From Microvirga lenta (GTDB lineage Bacteria > Pseudomonadota > Alphaproteobacteria > Rhizobiales > Beijerinckiaceae), in contig NZ_JAJBBR010000013.1 in the NCBI RefSeq assembly GCF_020532555.1, forward strand, positions 62,001 through 126,000: 64,000 nt of DNA, in the 5' to 3' direction. Below, in pieces: positions 38,685-47,708 of this stretch. The translations under genes and the position numbers were made by a program. How positions within the stretch are numbered: position 1 is the stretch's first letter; each line of letters begins with the position of its first letter. Under the pieces are notes generated by a model that was not told the origin of the DNA, made no database searches, and was given only the letters and a program-made list of their open reading frames with translations.

Positions 38685-41078
38685 TCAGTCCATTGACTCG
38701 ACGAAGCTGTCCAGCACCATCTTCCGTCCGGCCTTGTCGAACTCGACGGTGAGCTTGTTGCCGTCCACGGCCTCGATGGTGCCGGGGCCGAACTTGGAAT
38801 GCAGGACGCGCCCGCCGACCTTGAAGCCGGAAGCGGCGCCCGTCGATTTCGCCACCAGTTCGCCTTCGATCATCATCGGCCCGCGCCGGTCGCCGCTGCG
38901 GCGGGCGGAATAACCGCCGTCGCCGGTGCCGGAGCGATGCGCCTGGGCGCGCTGCCAGCCGGGGGTCTGATAGGAGGATCCGCTGAAGGGCGCCATGCGG
39001 TCGAAGCGGGAGCCCCCGCCGTAGCCGCCGCCATAGGAGAAGTTCGCCGGGGCCTCGACGACCTCCACATTCGCTTCGGGCAGATCGTCGATGAAACGGC
39101 TCGGGACGGTGGAGTTCCACAGGCCGTGGATGCGCCGGTTCGACGCGAAGTAGATCTTCGCCCGCTTTCTGGCGCGGGTGAGGCCCACATGGGCGAGGCG
39201 ACGCTCTTCCTCCAGACCGGCGCGGCCGCTCTCGTCGAGGGCGCGCTGGTTGGGAAACAGACCTTCCTCCCAGCCGGGCAGGAACACGGTGTCGAATTCC
39301 AGGCCCTTGGCGGCATGGAGCGTCATCAGGCTCACGCGCTCGGTGGTGTCGCTCTCGTTGGCTTCCATCACGAGGGAGACGTGCTCCAGGAAGCTCTGGA
39401 GGTCCGGGAAATCCTCCATGGAGCGCACCAGCTCCTTCAGGTTTTCCAGACGCCCGGCCGCATCGGCGGATTTGTCCTTCTGCCACATGTCCGTGTAGCC
39501 GGATTCCTCCAGCACGGTCTGCGCCACCTCCGACTGGGTCATGGTCTCGGAGAGCTTCGACCAGCGCCCGAAGGAGATGAGGAGGTCCCGCAGCGTGGCG
39601 CGGGGCTTCGGCTTCAGCTCGTCGGTCTCGACGATGAAGCGCGCGGCTTCCACCAAAGGCACACGGGCTGCACGGGCGTGGTTGTGCAGAACCTGGATCG
39701 TGGCGTCGCCCAGGCCCCGCTTCGGCACGTTGACGATGCGCTCGAAGGCGAGATCGTCGGCGGGCTGGTTGACCACGCGGAGATAGGCCAGGGCATCGCG
39801 GATTTCCGCCCGCTCGTAGAAGCGCGGGCCGCCGATGACCCGGTAGGGAACGCCGAGCTGGACGAGCCGGTCTTCGATTTCGCGCATCTGGGCCGAGATG
39901 CGCACCAGGATCGCGATTTCGGACAGGGAATGCTTCTTGGCGTGGAGGGCCTCGATCTCCTCGCCGATCAGCCGGGCCTCGTCCTCGGAGTCCCAGGCGC
40001 CGGTAATCGTCACCTTTTCGCCGGGCTCGTCCTCGGTGCGCAGGGTCTTGCCGAGGCGGCCCTGGTTCTTGGAAATGAGGACCGAGGCGGCCGACAGGAT
40101 GTGGGCGGTCGAGCGGTAGTTGCGTTCCAGGCGGATCACGGTCGCACCGGGGAAATCGTGCTCGAAGCGCAGGATGTTGTCGACCTCCGCACCGCGCCAG
40201 CCATAGATGGACTGGTCGTCGTCGCCGACGCAGCACAGGTTCTTGCGCGCCTGGGCGAGGAGCCGCAGCCAGAGGTACTGGGCCACGTTGGTGTCCTGGT
40301 ACTCGTCCACCAGCATGTAGCGGAAGCGGTTCTGGTACTGCTCCAGCACGTCCGGATGCTCGCGCCACAGGCGCAGGCATTCGAGCAGGAGGTCGCCGAA
40401 ATCGACGGCGTTCAAGACCTTCAGCCGGTCCTGATAGGCGGTATAGAGCCGGCCGCCCCGGCCATTGGCGAAGGCGCCGGCCTCTCCGGCCGGGATCTGC
40501 TGGGGGCCGAGGCCCCGGTTCTTCCAGCCGTCGATCACGGAGGCGAGCTGCCGGGCGGGCCAGCGCTTCTCGTCGATGCCCTCGGCCTCGATCACCTGCT
40601 TCATCAGGCGAAGCTGATCGTCCGTTCCCAGGATCGTGAAGTCGGAGCGCAGGCCCACCAGCTCCGCATGGCGGCGCAGGATCTTGGTGCCGATGGAGTG
40701 GAAGGTGCCGAGCCACTGCATCCCTTCGGCCATGTCGCCGATCACGGCCGCCACGCGCTCGCGCATCTCCCGCGCGGCCTTGTTGGTGAAGGTCACGGCG
40801 AGGATCTGGGAGGGATAGGCCTTTTGGGTCGCAATCAGGTGGGCGATGCGGGTGGTGAGCACGCGGGTCTTGCCCGTGCCGGCTCCGGCCAGCACGAGGA
40901 CAGGCCCTTCCGTGGCCTCCACGGCGGCGCGCTGCTCCGGGTTGAGGCCGGAGAGATAGGGGGACTGGGGCGCGACCGCCGCGCGGGCGCGGGCGCTCAG
41001 GGAGCCGGATCTGGGCTCGTGCGCGAGGTCGTCCTGGGGCTCGGGTCGTGTGTCAGGCTGATTCATCGGCGCGACCAT
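38685..41078 (-). CDS. uvrD: ATP-dependent DNA helicase UvrD/PcrA
   Basis: Superfamily 1A 3'-5' helicase for excision and mismatch repair. 797 residues. Q-motif region LNPEQRAAV near 45, Walker A GAGTGKT at 65-71, FTNKAAREM, Walker B DEYQDTN near 256, GDDDQSIYGWRGA, RNYRS and the late motifs TLHAAKGLEFD and VGLTRARKR. After a Gly/Arg/Ser-rich linker the C-terminal 55 residues (VGGRVLHSKFGPGTIEAVDGNKLTVEF) form the Tudor-like RNA-polymerase-binding fold seen in PcrA/UvrD. Start could instead be ATG 41066 (four residues shorter). Confidence 0.96.
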   Translation of the reverse strand: MVAPMNQPDTRPEPQDDLAHEPRSGSLSARARAAVAPQSPYLSGLNPEQRAAVEATEGPVLVLAGAGTGKTRVLTTRIAHLIATQKAYPSQILAVTFTNKAAREMRERVAAVIGDMAEGMQWLGTFHSIGTKILRRHAELVGLRSDFTILGTDDQLRLMKQVIEAEGIDEKRWPARQLASVIDGWKNRGLGPQQIPAGEAGAFANGRGGRLYTAYQDRLKVLNAVDFGDLLLECLRLWREHPDVLEQYQNRFRYMLVDEYQDTNVAQYLWLRLLAQARKNLCCVGDDDQSIYGWRGAEVDNILRFEHDFPGATVIRLERNYRSTAHILSAASVLISKNQGRLGKTLRTEDEPGEKVTITGAWDSEDEARLIGEEIEALHAKKHSLSEIAILVRISAQMREIEDRLVQLGVPYRVIGGPRFYERAEIRDALAYLRVVNQPADDLAFERIVNVPKRGLGDATIQVLHNHARAARVPLVEAARFIVETDELKPKPRATLRDLLISFGRWSKLSETMTQSEVAQTVLEESGYTDMWQKDKSADAAGRLENLKELVRSMEDFPDLQSFLEHVSLVMEANESDTTERVSLMTLHAAKGLEFDTVFLPGWEEGLFPNQRALDESGRAGLEEERRLAHVGLTRARKRAKIYFASNRRIHGLWNSTVPSRFIDDLPEANVEVVEAPANFSYGGGYGGGSRFDRMAPFSGSSYQTPGWQRAQAHRSGTGDGGYSARRSGDRRGPMMIEGELVAKSTGAASGFKVGGRVLHSKFGPGTIEAVDGNKLTVEFDKAGRKMVLDSFVESMD

Positions 41079-41134
41079 GGATCAAAAGGCGAACGGCGTC
41101 GAGGCCGTAAATGGCGGCGAGCTTGCCGCAGGGC

Positions 41135-41160
41135 GGAACTTCGTTGAACGGATCGGCGTC
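41135..41160 (+). promoter_or_regulatory. Weak EcfG-like promoter before the small secreted protein
   Basis: GGAAC (41135-41139), 17 bases, then CGTC (41157-41160) where the consensus is CGTT. One mismatch in the -10 box and spacing at the upper limit make this a weak candidate, 42 bases upstream of the next gene. Confidence 0.25.
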
Positions 41161-41201
41161 GCAAACCATATGATGGCAAGAGAATTCGAAAGGAAACTTG
41201 G

Positions 41202-41471
41202 ATGCGCGCTATCCTGACGGCCGCCCTTCTGCTGAGCTTCGCCGTGCCGGCAGCGGCCCAGTCGCGCCTGCCCCGCACCAGTCCGGCGGAGCGGCAGGCG
41301 GAGGAGATCAACCGGTCCATCCTGCAGGAGGGGCGCCAGCTCAGGAGGCAGGAGCAGATCCAGATCGACACCAACCAGCTGCGGCAGAGCCTGGACCGCC
41401 GCTACAACCTGTCCAACCCGTCGCCTCCGGCGCGGATCGGGACATGCCCTGCGGGTTCGATCGGCTGCTAA
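41202..41471 (+). CDS. Small secreted protein, unknown function
   Basis: 89 residues with a clear Sec signal peptide (cleavage after VPAAA-Q, about residue 20), then a Gln/Arg-rich helical middle (ILQEGRQLRRQEQIQIDTNQLRQSLDRRYN) and a C-terminal tail with two cysteines (GTCPAGSIGC) that may form a disulfide. I do not recognise a family. Its stop (TAA, 41469-41471) shares two bases with the stop of the convergent thioesterase gene. Confidence 0.75.
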   Translation: MRAILTAALLLSFAVPAAAQSRLPRTSPAERQAEEINRSILQEGRQLRRQEQIQIDTNQLRQSLDRRYNLSNPSPPARIGTCPAGSIGC

Positions 41472-42010
41472 TGGCGCGTGCCCGAGACCAGCATCGGTTG
41501 CTGGTTGGCCGATCGGGCCGGGATCCCGATCACCCGGCCGAGGGCGGCCGGCCTCGCCAGACGCGCATGGGCCGCCTTCATGACGGCTAGGTTCGCCGCG
41601 ATGTCGTCCGGGAAGGGGGAAACCTTGCGGGTCTCCATGTCCATGTGCAGGGAAAGCCCTTCCATGGTCGCCGCGACCCACCCTTCGGCCGCGTGGCGGA
41701 TCTCCAGATAGTAGTGGATGCGCTTCTCGTCGAAATCCACGAGCTGGAGCGTGACGCGGACGTCGTCATGGACCTTGAGCTCGCGCTTGTAGGTCGTGTG
41801 GATTTCGGCCGCGAAGAAGGAAGCCTTGCGTTCCTCGAGGTATTCGTGGCCCAGGCCGACCAGGCCGAAGCCTTCCTCCACCGCCCGGTCGAAGAGCACA
41901 TGGTAATAGGCCATGTTCATGTGCCCGTTATAATCGATCCAAGCCGGGATCACCCGCATCGTCGAGGAGACGAACGGGGCAAAGAAGAAGACCGGGACAC
42001 GCATCTCCAT
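41468..42010 (-). CDS. Hot-dog fold acyl-CoA thioesterase (4HBT type)
   Basis: 180 residues. The hot-dog signature DYNGHMNMAYYHVLFDRAVEEG near residue 26, with the catalytic-type Asp, is followed by YKRELKVHDDVRVTLQLVDFDEKRIHYYLEIRH. This resembles thioesterases associated with carnitine/betainyl-CoA metabolism, which carry the same N-terminal pattern; the substrate is not determined. Divergent from the FAD oxidase gene with a 179-base gap. The 3' end overlaps the stop of the small secreted protein. Confidence 0.87.
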   Translation of the reverse strand: MEMRVPVFFFAPFVSSTMRVIPAWIDYNGHMNMAYYHVLFDRAVEEGFGLVGLGHEYLEERKASFFAAEIHTTYKRELKVHDDVRVTLQLVDFDEKRIHYYLEIRHAAEGWVAATMEGLSLHMDMETRKVSPFPDDIAANLAVMKAAHARLARPAALGRVIGIPARSANQQPMLVSGTRH

Positions 42011-42189
42011 GGTCAGCGCTCAAGCCTGTTGACGATCACAAGATTACCCGCTCCTTGCCCAAAGGAAACGTTAGCACGCTTCAAAAGATCATGCATGGGG
42101 GGTGATCCAAGTTTTTCATGCGGAGTGTCGCCTTTGCAATCCTTTTGCTACGTATGGCATCAGGAACATCATTTTGACCTGAAAGCTTC

Positions 42190-43605
42190 ATGAACGCTCC
42201 CCGCACATCCCTCCGTTCGACCCCCTCGGAGGCCGTCATCGCCTCCCTCTCGGAAGAGCTCTTCAGCCGCTTCGGCGACCGTTTCGTCGTCTCCGCCGCG
42301 GTGCGCGAGCAGCACGGGCACTCGCTCACCTGGGTGAAGAACCAGCCGCCGGACATCGTGGTGTATCCGCGAACGACGGAGGAGGTGTCGGAAATCGTGA
42401 AACTGTGCGCCGCGCGCGAGGTTCCGGTCATCCCGTTCGGCACGGGCACGTCCCTCGAAGGCCATATCAACGCCCCCTACGGCGGCGTCTCCATCGACAT
42501 GAGCCTGATGAAGAACATCATCGCCGTCCATGAGGAGGACCTGGACTGCGTGGTCGAGGCGGGCGTGACCCGCAAGGAGCTCAACGAGCACCTGCGCGAC
42601 AAGGGCCTGTTCTTCCCCATCGATCCCGGCGCCGATGCTTCCATCGGCGGCATGGTCGCCACACGGGCTTCCGGCACCAACGCGGTTCGCTACGGGACGA
42701 TGAAGGACGCGGTCCTCGCCCTTACGGTCGTGCTGCCGGACGGCGAGATCGTGAAGACGTCGAGCCGGGCCAGGAAGAGCTCGGCAGGCTATGACCTGAC
42801 CCGCCTCCTCATCGGATCGGAGGGGACGCTCGGGGTCGTCACCGAGATCACCCTGAAGCTTCACGGCATTCCGGAGGCGATATCGGCGGGCATCTGCCCG
42901 TTCCCGTCGGTCAAGGCGGCCTGCGATGCGGTGATCATGACGATCCAGTCGGGCATTCCGATGGCCCGGATCGAGCTTCTGGACGAGGTCCAGGTGCGGG
43001 CGGTCAACCTTCATGCCAAGCTGGCCCTGCCGGACAGCCCCCTTCTTCTCCTGGAGTTCCACGGCACCGATGCCGGCGTTCAGGAGCAGGCCGAGCGCTT
43101 CGGCGAGATTGCCGCCGAGTTCGGCGGCGGACCGTTCGAGTGGGCCACCAAGCCCGAGGAGCGGTCGAAGCTCTGGCAGGCCCGTCACGATGCCTACTGG
43201 GCGGCCAAGGGTCTCCGGCCAGGAGCCCAGTCGATCGCGACCGATGTGTGCGTGCCGATCTCCCGGCTCGCGGAGTGCGTGGACGAAACGAAGCGCGACA
43301 TTGTGGAAAATGGCCTGATCGCGCCGATTGTCGGACATGTAGGCGACGGCAATTTCCATGTTCAGCCGCTCGTGAACATCGACGACCCGGCGGAGGTCGC
43401 TGCCTGCGAGGCCTTCGTCGACCGGCTGGTGAAGCGCGCCCTGGCCATGGAGGGCACCTGCACGGGCGAGCATGGCGTGGGTCAAAAGAAGATGAAATAT
43501 CTCGAAATCGAGCACGGACCGGCCGCTCTCGGGCTCATGCGCGTCTTGAAACGGGCCATCGACCCGCACAACATCATGAATCCGGGTAAAATTGTTGCGC
43601 TTTGA
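42190..43605 (+). CDS. FAD-linked oxidase, D-lactate dehydrogenase (cytochrome) type
   Basis: 471 residues, VAO/PCMH-type flavoprotein. The FAD-binding domain shows PFGTGTSLEGH near residue 82, GADASIGGMVATRASGTNAVRYGT near 147 and LIGSEGTLGVVTEITLKLHG near 217; the C-terminal substrate domain has IVGHVGDGNFH and the terminal GTCTGEHGVGQKK...NPGKI pattern of the D-lactate/glycolate oxidase (GlcD/Dld) family. It would oxidise a D-2-hydroxyacid, most likely D-lactate, feeding electrons to the respiratory chain. A lone gene without glcE/glcF partners favours Dld over GlcD. Confidence 0.9.
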   Translation: MNAPRTSLRSTPSEAVIASLSEELFSRFGDRFVVSAAVREQHGHSLTWVKNQPPDIVVYPRTTEEVSEIVKLCAAREVPVIPFGTGTSLEGHINAPYGGVSIDMSLMKNIIAVHEEDLDCVVEAGVTRKELNEHLRDKGLFFPIDPGADASIGGMVATRASGTNAVRYGTMKDAVLALTVVLPDGEIVKTSSRARKSSAGYDLTRLLIGSEGTLGVVTEITLKLHGIPEAISAGICPFPSVKAACDAVIMTIQSGIPMARIELLDEVQVRAVNLHAKLALPDSPLLLLEFHGTDAGVQEQAERFGEIAAEFGGGPFEWATKPEERSKLWQARHDAYWAAKGLRPGAQSIATDVCVPISRLAECVDETKRDIVENGLIAPIVGHVGDGNFHVQPLVNIDDPAEVAACEAFVDRLVKRALAMEGTCTGEHGVGQKKMKYLEIEHGPAALGLMRVLKRAIDPHNIMNPGKIVAL

Positions 43606-43689
43606 CAGTGGAAGGAAATGTCGTTGCGCTCCCGCTCTCGTTGGTCTTGAGCTAAACACCGTGCCACGAAACGAACAGAAGGCGGCCAC

Positions 43690-46600
43690 TTGCGCGATAT
43701 CCTGACGATCATCGCCTCTATTGTGATCCTCATCTTGGCGGTCGCCGTCGCGGCGCCGCCTTTTATCGATTGGGAAGCCCACCGGGACACCATCGATGCG
43801 ATGATCTCGCGCGCCTCGGGGACGCAGGCCCGGACGGAAGGGGAGATCAGCATCCGCTTCCTTCCGTCGCCGAAGGTCCGGATCGAGCGCCTGCGCCTCG
43901 GCGGCGCGGCAACGGATTCGCCGAGTCTCACGGCCGACCGGATCTGGGCCGAGGTCGCCCTGATGCCGCTCCTGCAAGGCGATGTCCGGGTCACCGAAAC
44001 CCGGATCGGCCGGGCGGACATCCGCGTCCCGGTTTCGGGGAGCGGGAGCTGGCGCCTGCCGCCCGACCTCGTGTCCGGGAGCGGCAGGGGCCGCGAATGG
44101 GCCATCGACAACCTGTTCATCGGCCAGTTCCTCGTCACGACCCAGATGCCGAGCACGGGCCGCACGGATCAGGTCTTTGCGGAGAACGTCCGTATCGAAG
44201 GGCAGAAGCTCATCGGCCCCTGGCGTGTGGAGGGCGTGACGGCGGGCGTTCCCTTCCGGCTCGTCACCGGGGAGCTTGCCCCCGACAAGAGCATACAGGT
44301 CAAGCTTTCGGGCGGCGGCGACATCTATCCCCGGTTCGATCTGGACGCGAAGGTCGGCCTGGAGGGGCTGAGCGACGGAACGATGGTCCCGGACGTTGCG
44401 GGCAAGGCCCGGGTTCTGTTCGGCCCGCCGGCGCAGGTGGCGGCTGCCGGCATCCCGATCCCGATCACCGTCGAAACCGAATTCAAGACCACGCCGGGCG
44501 CCGTCGAGCTCAGCCCGGTCAACATCGAGGCGGGCGAGGGCGGCGCGAGCCTGCGCATGACGGGGGAGGGCCGCATCCGGCTCGACGATCCCCGGATCTC
44601 CCTCAAGCTCGAAGGGCGCCGGCTCGATGCGGACAGCTTCATCCTGTCCTCGAACGGCCAGGATTTCAAAAGCCGCCTGGCGCAATGGTCGATCCCGTCG
44701 GTCGCGGTTCCCATCGATCTCGATCTGAGCATCGACAGCATCGGGCTCGGCCAGGACGATCTGACGAATGCCAATCTGCGCCTGTCCCTGGAAAAGGGCC
44801 GCGCACGGCTCGATCGCATCGAGTTCACGGCTCCGGGGGAAACCCGCGTCGCCATGGAGGGCGAACTGGGGCTCACCACCCAGGGCGGCATCAACGGCAA
44901 GGTCGCCCTGGCCTCGAACCAGTCCGACCGCTTCGCCCGCTATCTCGAGCGGCTGAACATCCGCTCGCCCTTCCTGAAGGTTCTCGACGGGCGCCCCTTC
45001 GAGGCGTCCTCCGACATTGCCTTCGCCAATCCGGTGCTCTCTTTCAACCGGCTGCGGGTGAAGACCGGCGATGCCGTGATGACGGGCAATCTGCGCTACA
45101 CCGCGCCCGAGGCGAATGCCCGCGGCAAGCTGGAGGCCCAGGTCGCCATCCAGAACCTGAACCTGGATCAACTGCCCCAGGTCTCCAGCATCTTCGACGC
45201 GACCGAGAACCTCGATGTCGGCTTCATCCTGGATGCGCGCAATGTCAGCGCGGGCAACCGCTCGGGATCCGGCCGGATCTCCGCCCGAATCCTCTCCGAC
45301 GGACCGGCCCTCCTGGTCGAATCCCTCGAAATCGTGGATCTTGCCGGGGCCAATGCCCGGGTCAGCGGCCGCATCGCGCCGGACGGCACCGGCCGCATCG
45401 CCGGCAAAGTCACCGCCCAGCGGGCCGCCCCGCTGGTCGACCTCCTGGGCAGCGTCTGGGTCGGCGGCATCTCCAAGCTCGTACCGCATTTCCTGCGCGA
45501 GGGAGCGCTCGATCTCGACGTGGTGACGGAGCGGGTCGCGCCGGCGGCCGGCGGACCGGAGCTGCGCCTGCAGACGACCGCGCGGGGCACCGCTGCCGGC
45601 GGCACCTTCGAAGGTCAGGTCACGTCCGTGGACGGGCGGACCGAAAGCCTCAACGTCACCCTCGCGACGCCGAATACCGGACGGTGGGTCGAAAGGGCCA
45701 ATCTCAACTCCCTGAACCGTCCCTCGAAGGTGGAGCTGCGCGGGACCCGGGTGGGCTCCGGGGTCTTCAACATCACCGTCGCAGGCGAGATCGGCGGGGT
45801 TCTCATCAACACCACCCGTCCCTTCGCCCTGAGCGCAGGCGACGACGTGGTGGACAGCGGCGAGATGGAAATCGCGACCCTGGACATCACGCCCTTCCTG
45901 CTTCTCCTCGGCGACGGCGCGGGCGTGAACCCTCCGGTGCCGGTCAAGGCGCGCATCACGCTCGGACGGGCGCGGGACGCGACGCTGCTCGACATTTCCG
46001 GGGAAGTCTCGAACAACCCGGTCCAGGCAAAGCTCACCGTGCGGTCCCGCTCCGAGATCGGCGGCGAAGTCTCCGTGGAGCGACTGTCCCTGCCGTGGCT
46101 CGTGACGACATTGGCTCTCAACGTCCCTCCCGGCGATCCGAACGCCACCGCTCTCTGGTCCACGGCGCGCTTCGGCCAGAGCGGACGCCTCGTGACCGGC
46201 GGTCAGGTGCTCTTCCGGGCCCGGACGCTCGACCTCGGCCGCGGCCTTCAGGGAACGCGGGCGAGCTTCACGCTGGAGGCGATGCCCGACGGCATCTCGA
46301 TCCGCAACCTCGACGCCATGATCGGCACCGGAACGCTGACCGGCTCGACCACGATCACCCGCCAAGGCGCGCTCGCCACCATCGTCGGCGAAGGCGCCAT
46401 CCTCGACGTTCCCCTGTCGGCGCTGGTCGGAGCGACGCCGTTCAACGCGGTCCTGTCGGGCTCCCTCAAGTTCGGCACGGCGGCCGAGAGCCTGTCCGGC
46501 CTGGTCTCCAGCCTCGGCGGCGCCGGCGATTGGCGCCTGACCAATCTCAAGGTGCCGAATGCGGATCCTTCGGCCTTTGCGCGGGTGCTGCAGCAGGCCC

Positions 46601-47253
46601 TCGCGGACGAAGATCCGTTGGTGAAGGGCAAGGTGGAGGCCCTCATGGCCGCCGAGCTGGCACGAGGGCAGCTCACGGCCGCCTCGGTAACGACTTCGGC
46701 CGCGCTGGTCGGCGGCTCCTTGCGTCTGTCGCCCTTCGTCCTGGACGGCGGTCCCGCCGTCTGGACGGGCGCCGTCGGCTATGACCTGAAGACCCTGGCG
46801 CTGGATGCGCGCGGAGCCTTGACGGCCAAGGCCGCGCCGCCCGAATGGACGGGCGCGCCGCCCTCGATAGGTCTGGGCTGGCGCGGCTCTTTGGCCGCGC
46901 CGGTCAGGGAGATCGACGCCGATCCGTTCCGCAACGGACTGGCCGCCATCGTGCTTCGGCGCGAACTCGAGAAGATCGAGGCGTTCGAACGCGCGGCCGC
47001 GGAGCGCCAGCGCCAGATCGAGGCCCAGCGGGAGGCGGAGCGCCAGCGGGCGCGGGCGGCGGCCGAGGAGGCCGCCCGACAGGCCCGGCAGCGCGAGGAG
47101 GCGGAGCGCGCCCGCATCGAGGCGGAGCGGATCCAATCGCAGCAGCAGAACCAGAATAACGAGGATCAGCCGGCGCCGTTCGCCATGCCGCCGCTCTCTC
47201 CGCCCGTCGAACTCGGAGCCCCGCCGGCCGTCCAGGGGGCGCCCGGCGGCTAG
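43690..47253 (+). CDS. AsmA-family protein (giant)
   Basis: 1187 residues. A short cytoplasmic tail and one N-terminal membrane segment (about 5-25) lead into a long periplasmic region of repeating beta-rich AsmA/TamB-like units; the start (DWEAHRDTIDAMISRASGTQARTEG) and the C-terminal AsmA-2-like block (GTLTGSTTITRQGALATIVGEG...) are typical. AsmA-like proteins bridge inner and outer membrane and are linked to phospholipid transport. The end changes to a highly charged Arg/Glu/Ala/Gln helix (about 1095-1160) and a Pro-rich tail, unusual for the family. Start is TTG at 43690 with AGAAGG at 43677-43682. It overlaps the next, convergent gene by four bases. Confidence 0.88.
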   Translation: MRDILTIIASIVILILAVAVAAPPFIDWEAHRDTIDAMISRASGTQARTEGEISIRFLPSPKVRIERLRLGGAATDSPSLTADRIWAEVALMPLLQGDVRVTETRIGRADIRVPVSGSGSWRLPPDLVSGSGRGREWAIDNLFIGQFLVTTQMPSTGRTDQVFAENVRIEGQKLIGPWRVEGVTAGVPFRLVTGELAPDKSIQVKLSGGGDIYPRFDLDAKVGLEGLSDGTMVPDVAGKARVLFGPPAQVAAAGIPIPITVETEFKTTPGAVELSPVNIEAGEGGASLRMTGEGRIRLDDPRISLKLEGRRLDADSFILSSNGQDFKSRLAQWSIPSVAVPIDLDLSIDSIGLGQDDLTNANLRLSLEKGRARLDRIEFTAPGETRVAMEGELGLTTQGGINGKVALASNQSDRFARYLERLNIRSPFLKVLDGRPFEASSDIAFANPVLSFNRLRVKTGDAVMTGNLRYTAPEANARGKLEAQVAIQNLNLDQLPQVSSIFDATENLDVGFILDARNVSAGNRSGSGRISARILSDGPALLVESLEIVDLAGANARVSGRIAPDGTGRIAGKVTAQRAAPLVDLLGSVWVGGISKLVPHFLREGALDLDVVTERVAPAAGGPELRLQTTARGTAAGGTFEGQVTSVDGRTESLNVTLATPNTGRWVERANLNSLNRPSKVELRGTRVGSGVFNITVAGEIGGVLINTTRPFALSAGDDVVDSGEMEIATLDITPFLLLLGDGAGVNPPVPVKARITLGRARDATLLDISGEVSNNPVQAKLTVRSRSEIGGEVSVERLSLPWLVTTLALNVPPGDPNATALWSTARFGQSGRLVTGGQVLFRARTLDLGRGLQGTRASFTLEAMPDGISIRNLDAMIGTGTLTGSTTITRQGALATIVGEGAILDVPLSALVGATPFNAVLSGSLKFGTAAESLSGLVSSLGGAGDWRLTNLKVPNADPSAFARVLQQALADEDPLVKGKVEALMAAELARGQLTAASVTTSAALVGGSLRLSPFVLDGGPAVWTGAVGYDLKTLALDARGALTAKAAPPEWTGAPPSIGLGWRGSLAAPVREIDADPFRNGLAAIVLRRELEKIEAFERAAAERQRQIEAQREAERQRARAAAEEAARQARQREEAERARIEAERIQSQQQNQNNEDQPAPFAMPPLSPPVELGAPPAVQGAPGG

Positions 47254-47504
47254 CCTCGAGCGGGATCGTCCTTGTCGGAAACAGGTCCGGGCATGTCCCG
47301 CAATCTCGCCAGAACGTAGACCCGGATGGCGGATGAGAGGTTCTGTTCGCCGCGCTCGGCGTCGATGCGGCCGATCAGGGCCTGAACGGAGGTGGAGTCG
47401 CGCTCCGCGATCTCCCGCAGAGCCTCCCAGAACGGCTCTTCAAGCGAAACGCTCGTGCGGTGGCCCGCAATGGCGACGGAGCGCTTTGCGATGCCCTGGC
47501 CCAT
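47250..47504 (-). CDS. Ribbon-helix-helix domain protein
   Basis: 84 residues with an RHH_4-type DNA-binding fold: HRTSVSLEEPFWEALREIAERDSTSVQALIGRID (strand-helix-helix) followed by NLSSAIRVYVLARLRD. Likely a small transcriptional regulator. It starts directly after the stop of the DUF4169 gene, so the two are cotranscribed; its 3' end overlaps the AsmA gene tail to tail by four bases. Target unknown. Confidence 0.87.
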   Translation of the reverse strand: MGQGIAKRSVAIAGHRTSVSLEEPFWEALREIAERDSTSVQALIGRIDAERGEQNLSSAIRVYVLARLRDMPGPVSDKDDPARG

Positions 47505-47690
47505 TCACGACGTCTCGTCGTCGCGCTTGTGGGAGTCGAGCTGGCGCTTCGCCAGCTCCTGCTCGGCCTTGGTCAGCTCCCGTTCGACCTTGGTGCGGCC
47601 GAAAGCGATGCGGTTTTCGGCGGCGCGGGCCTCCTTGTCGGCCCGCGCCTTCCGTTTGCGCGCCTGGCGCAGGTTGATGATCTCGGCCAT
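47505..47690 (-). CDS. DUF4169 family protein
   Basis: 61-residue basic protein, almost all helix: MAEIINLRQARKRKAR, then ENRIAFGRTKVERELTKAEQELAKRQLD. The N-terminal INLRQARK and FGRTK blocks fit the DUF4169 family of alphaproteobacteria, whose function is unknown. It lies 18 bases downstream of fumC on the same strand and immediately before the RHH gene, so fumC-DUF4169-RHH probably forms one transcription unit. Confidence 0.87.
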   Translation of the reverse strand: MAEIINLRQARKRKARADKEARAAENRIAFGRTKVERELTKAEQELAKRQLDSHKRDDETS

Positions 47691-47708
47691 GGCGCCTCGT
47701 CTAAGGCT

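Noticed and set aside
41136-41149. GAAC-N6-GAAC resembling an alphaproteobacterial LexA box near uvrD
   Set aside because: The established spacing is seven bases (GAAC-N7-GAAC); here it is six, and the site is better explained, if at all, as a weak EcfG -35 element.
42169-47136. A 1655-codon open frame on the minus strand opposite the AsmA and FAD-oxidase genes
   Set aside because: It mirrors two well-supported genes, is rich in Arg/Gly/Asp/Ala/His as expected of GC-rich antisense frames, and has no domain or ribosome-binding site.
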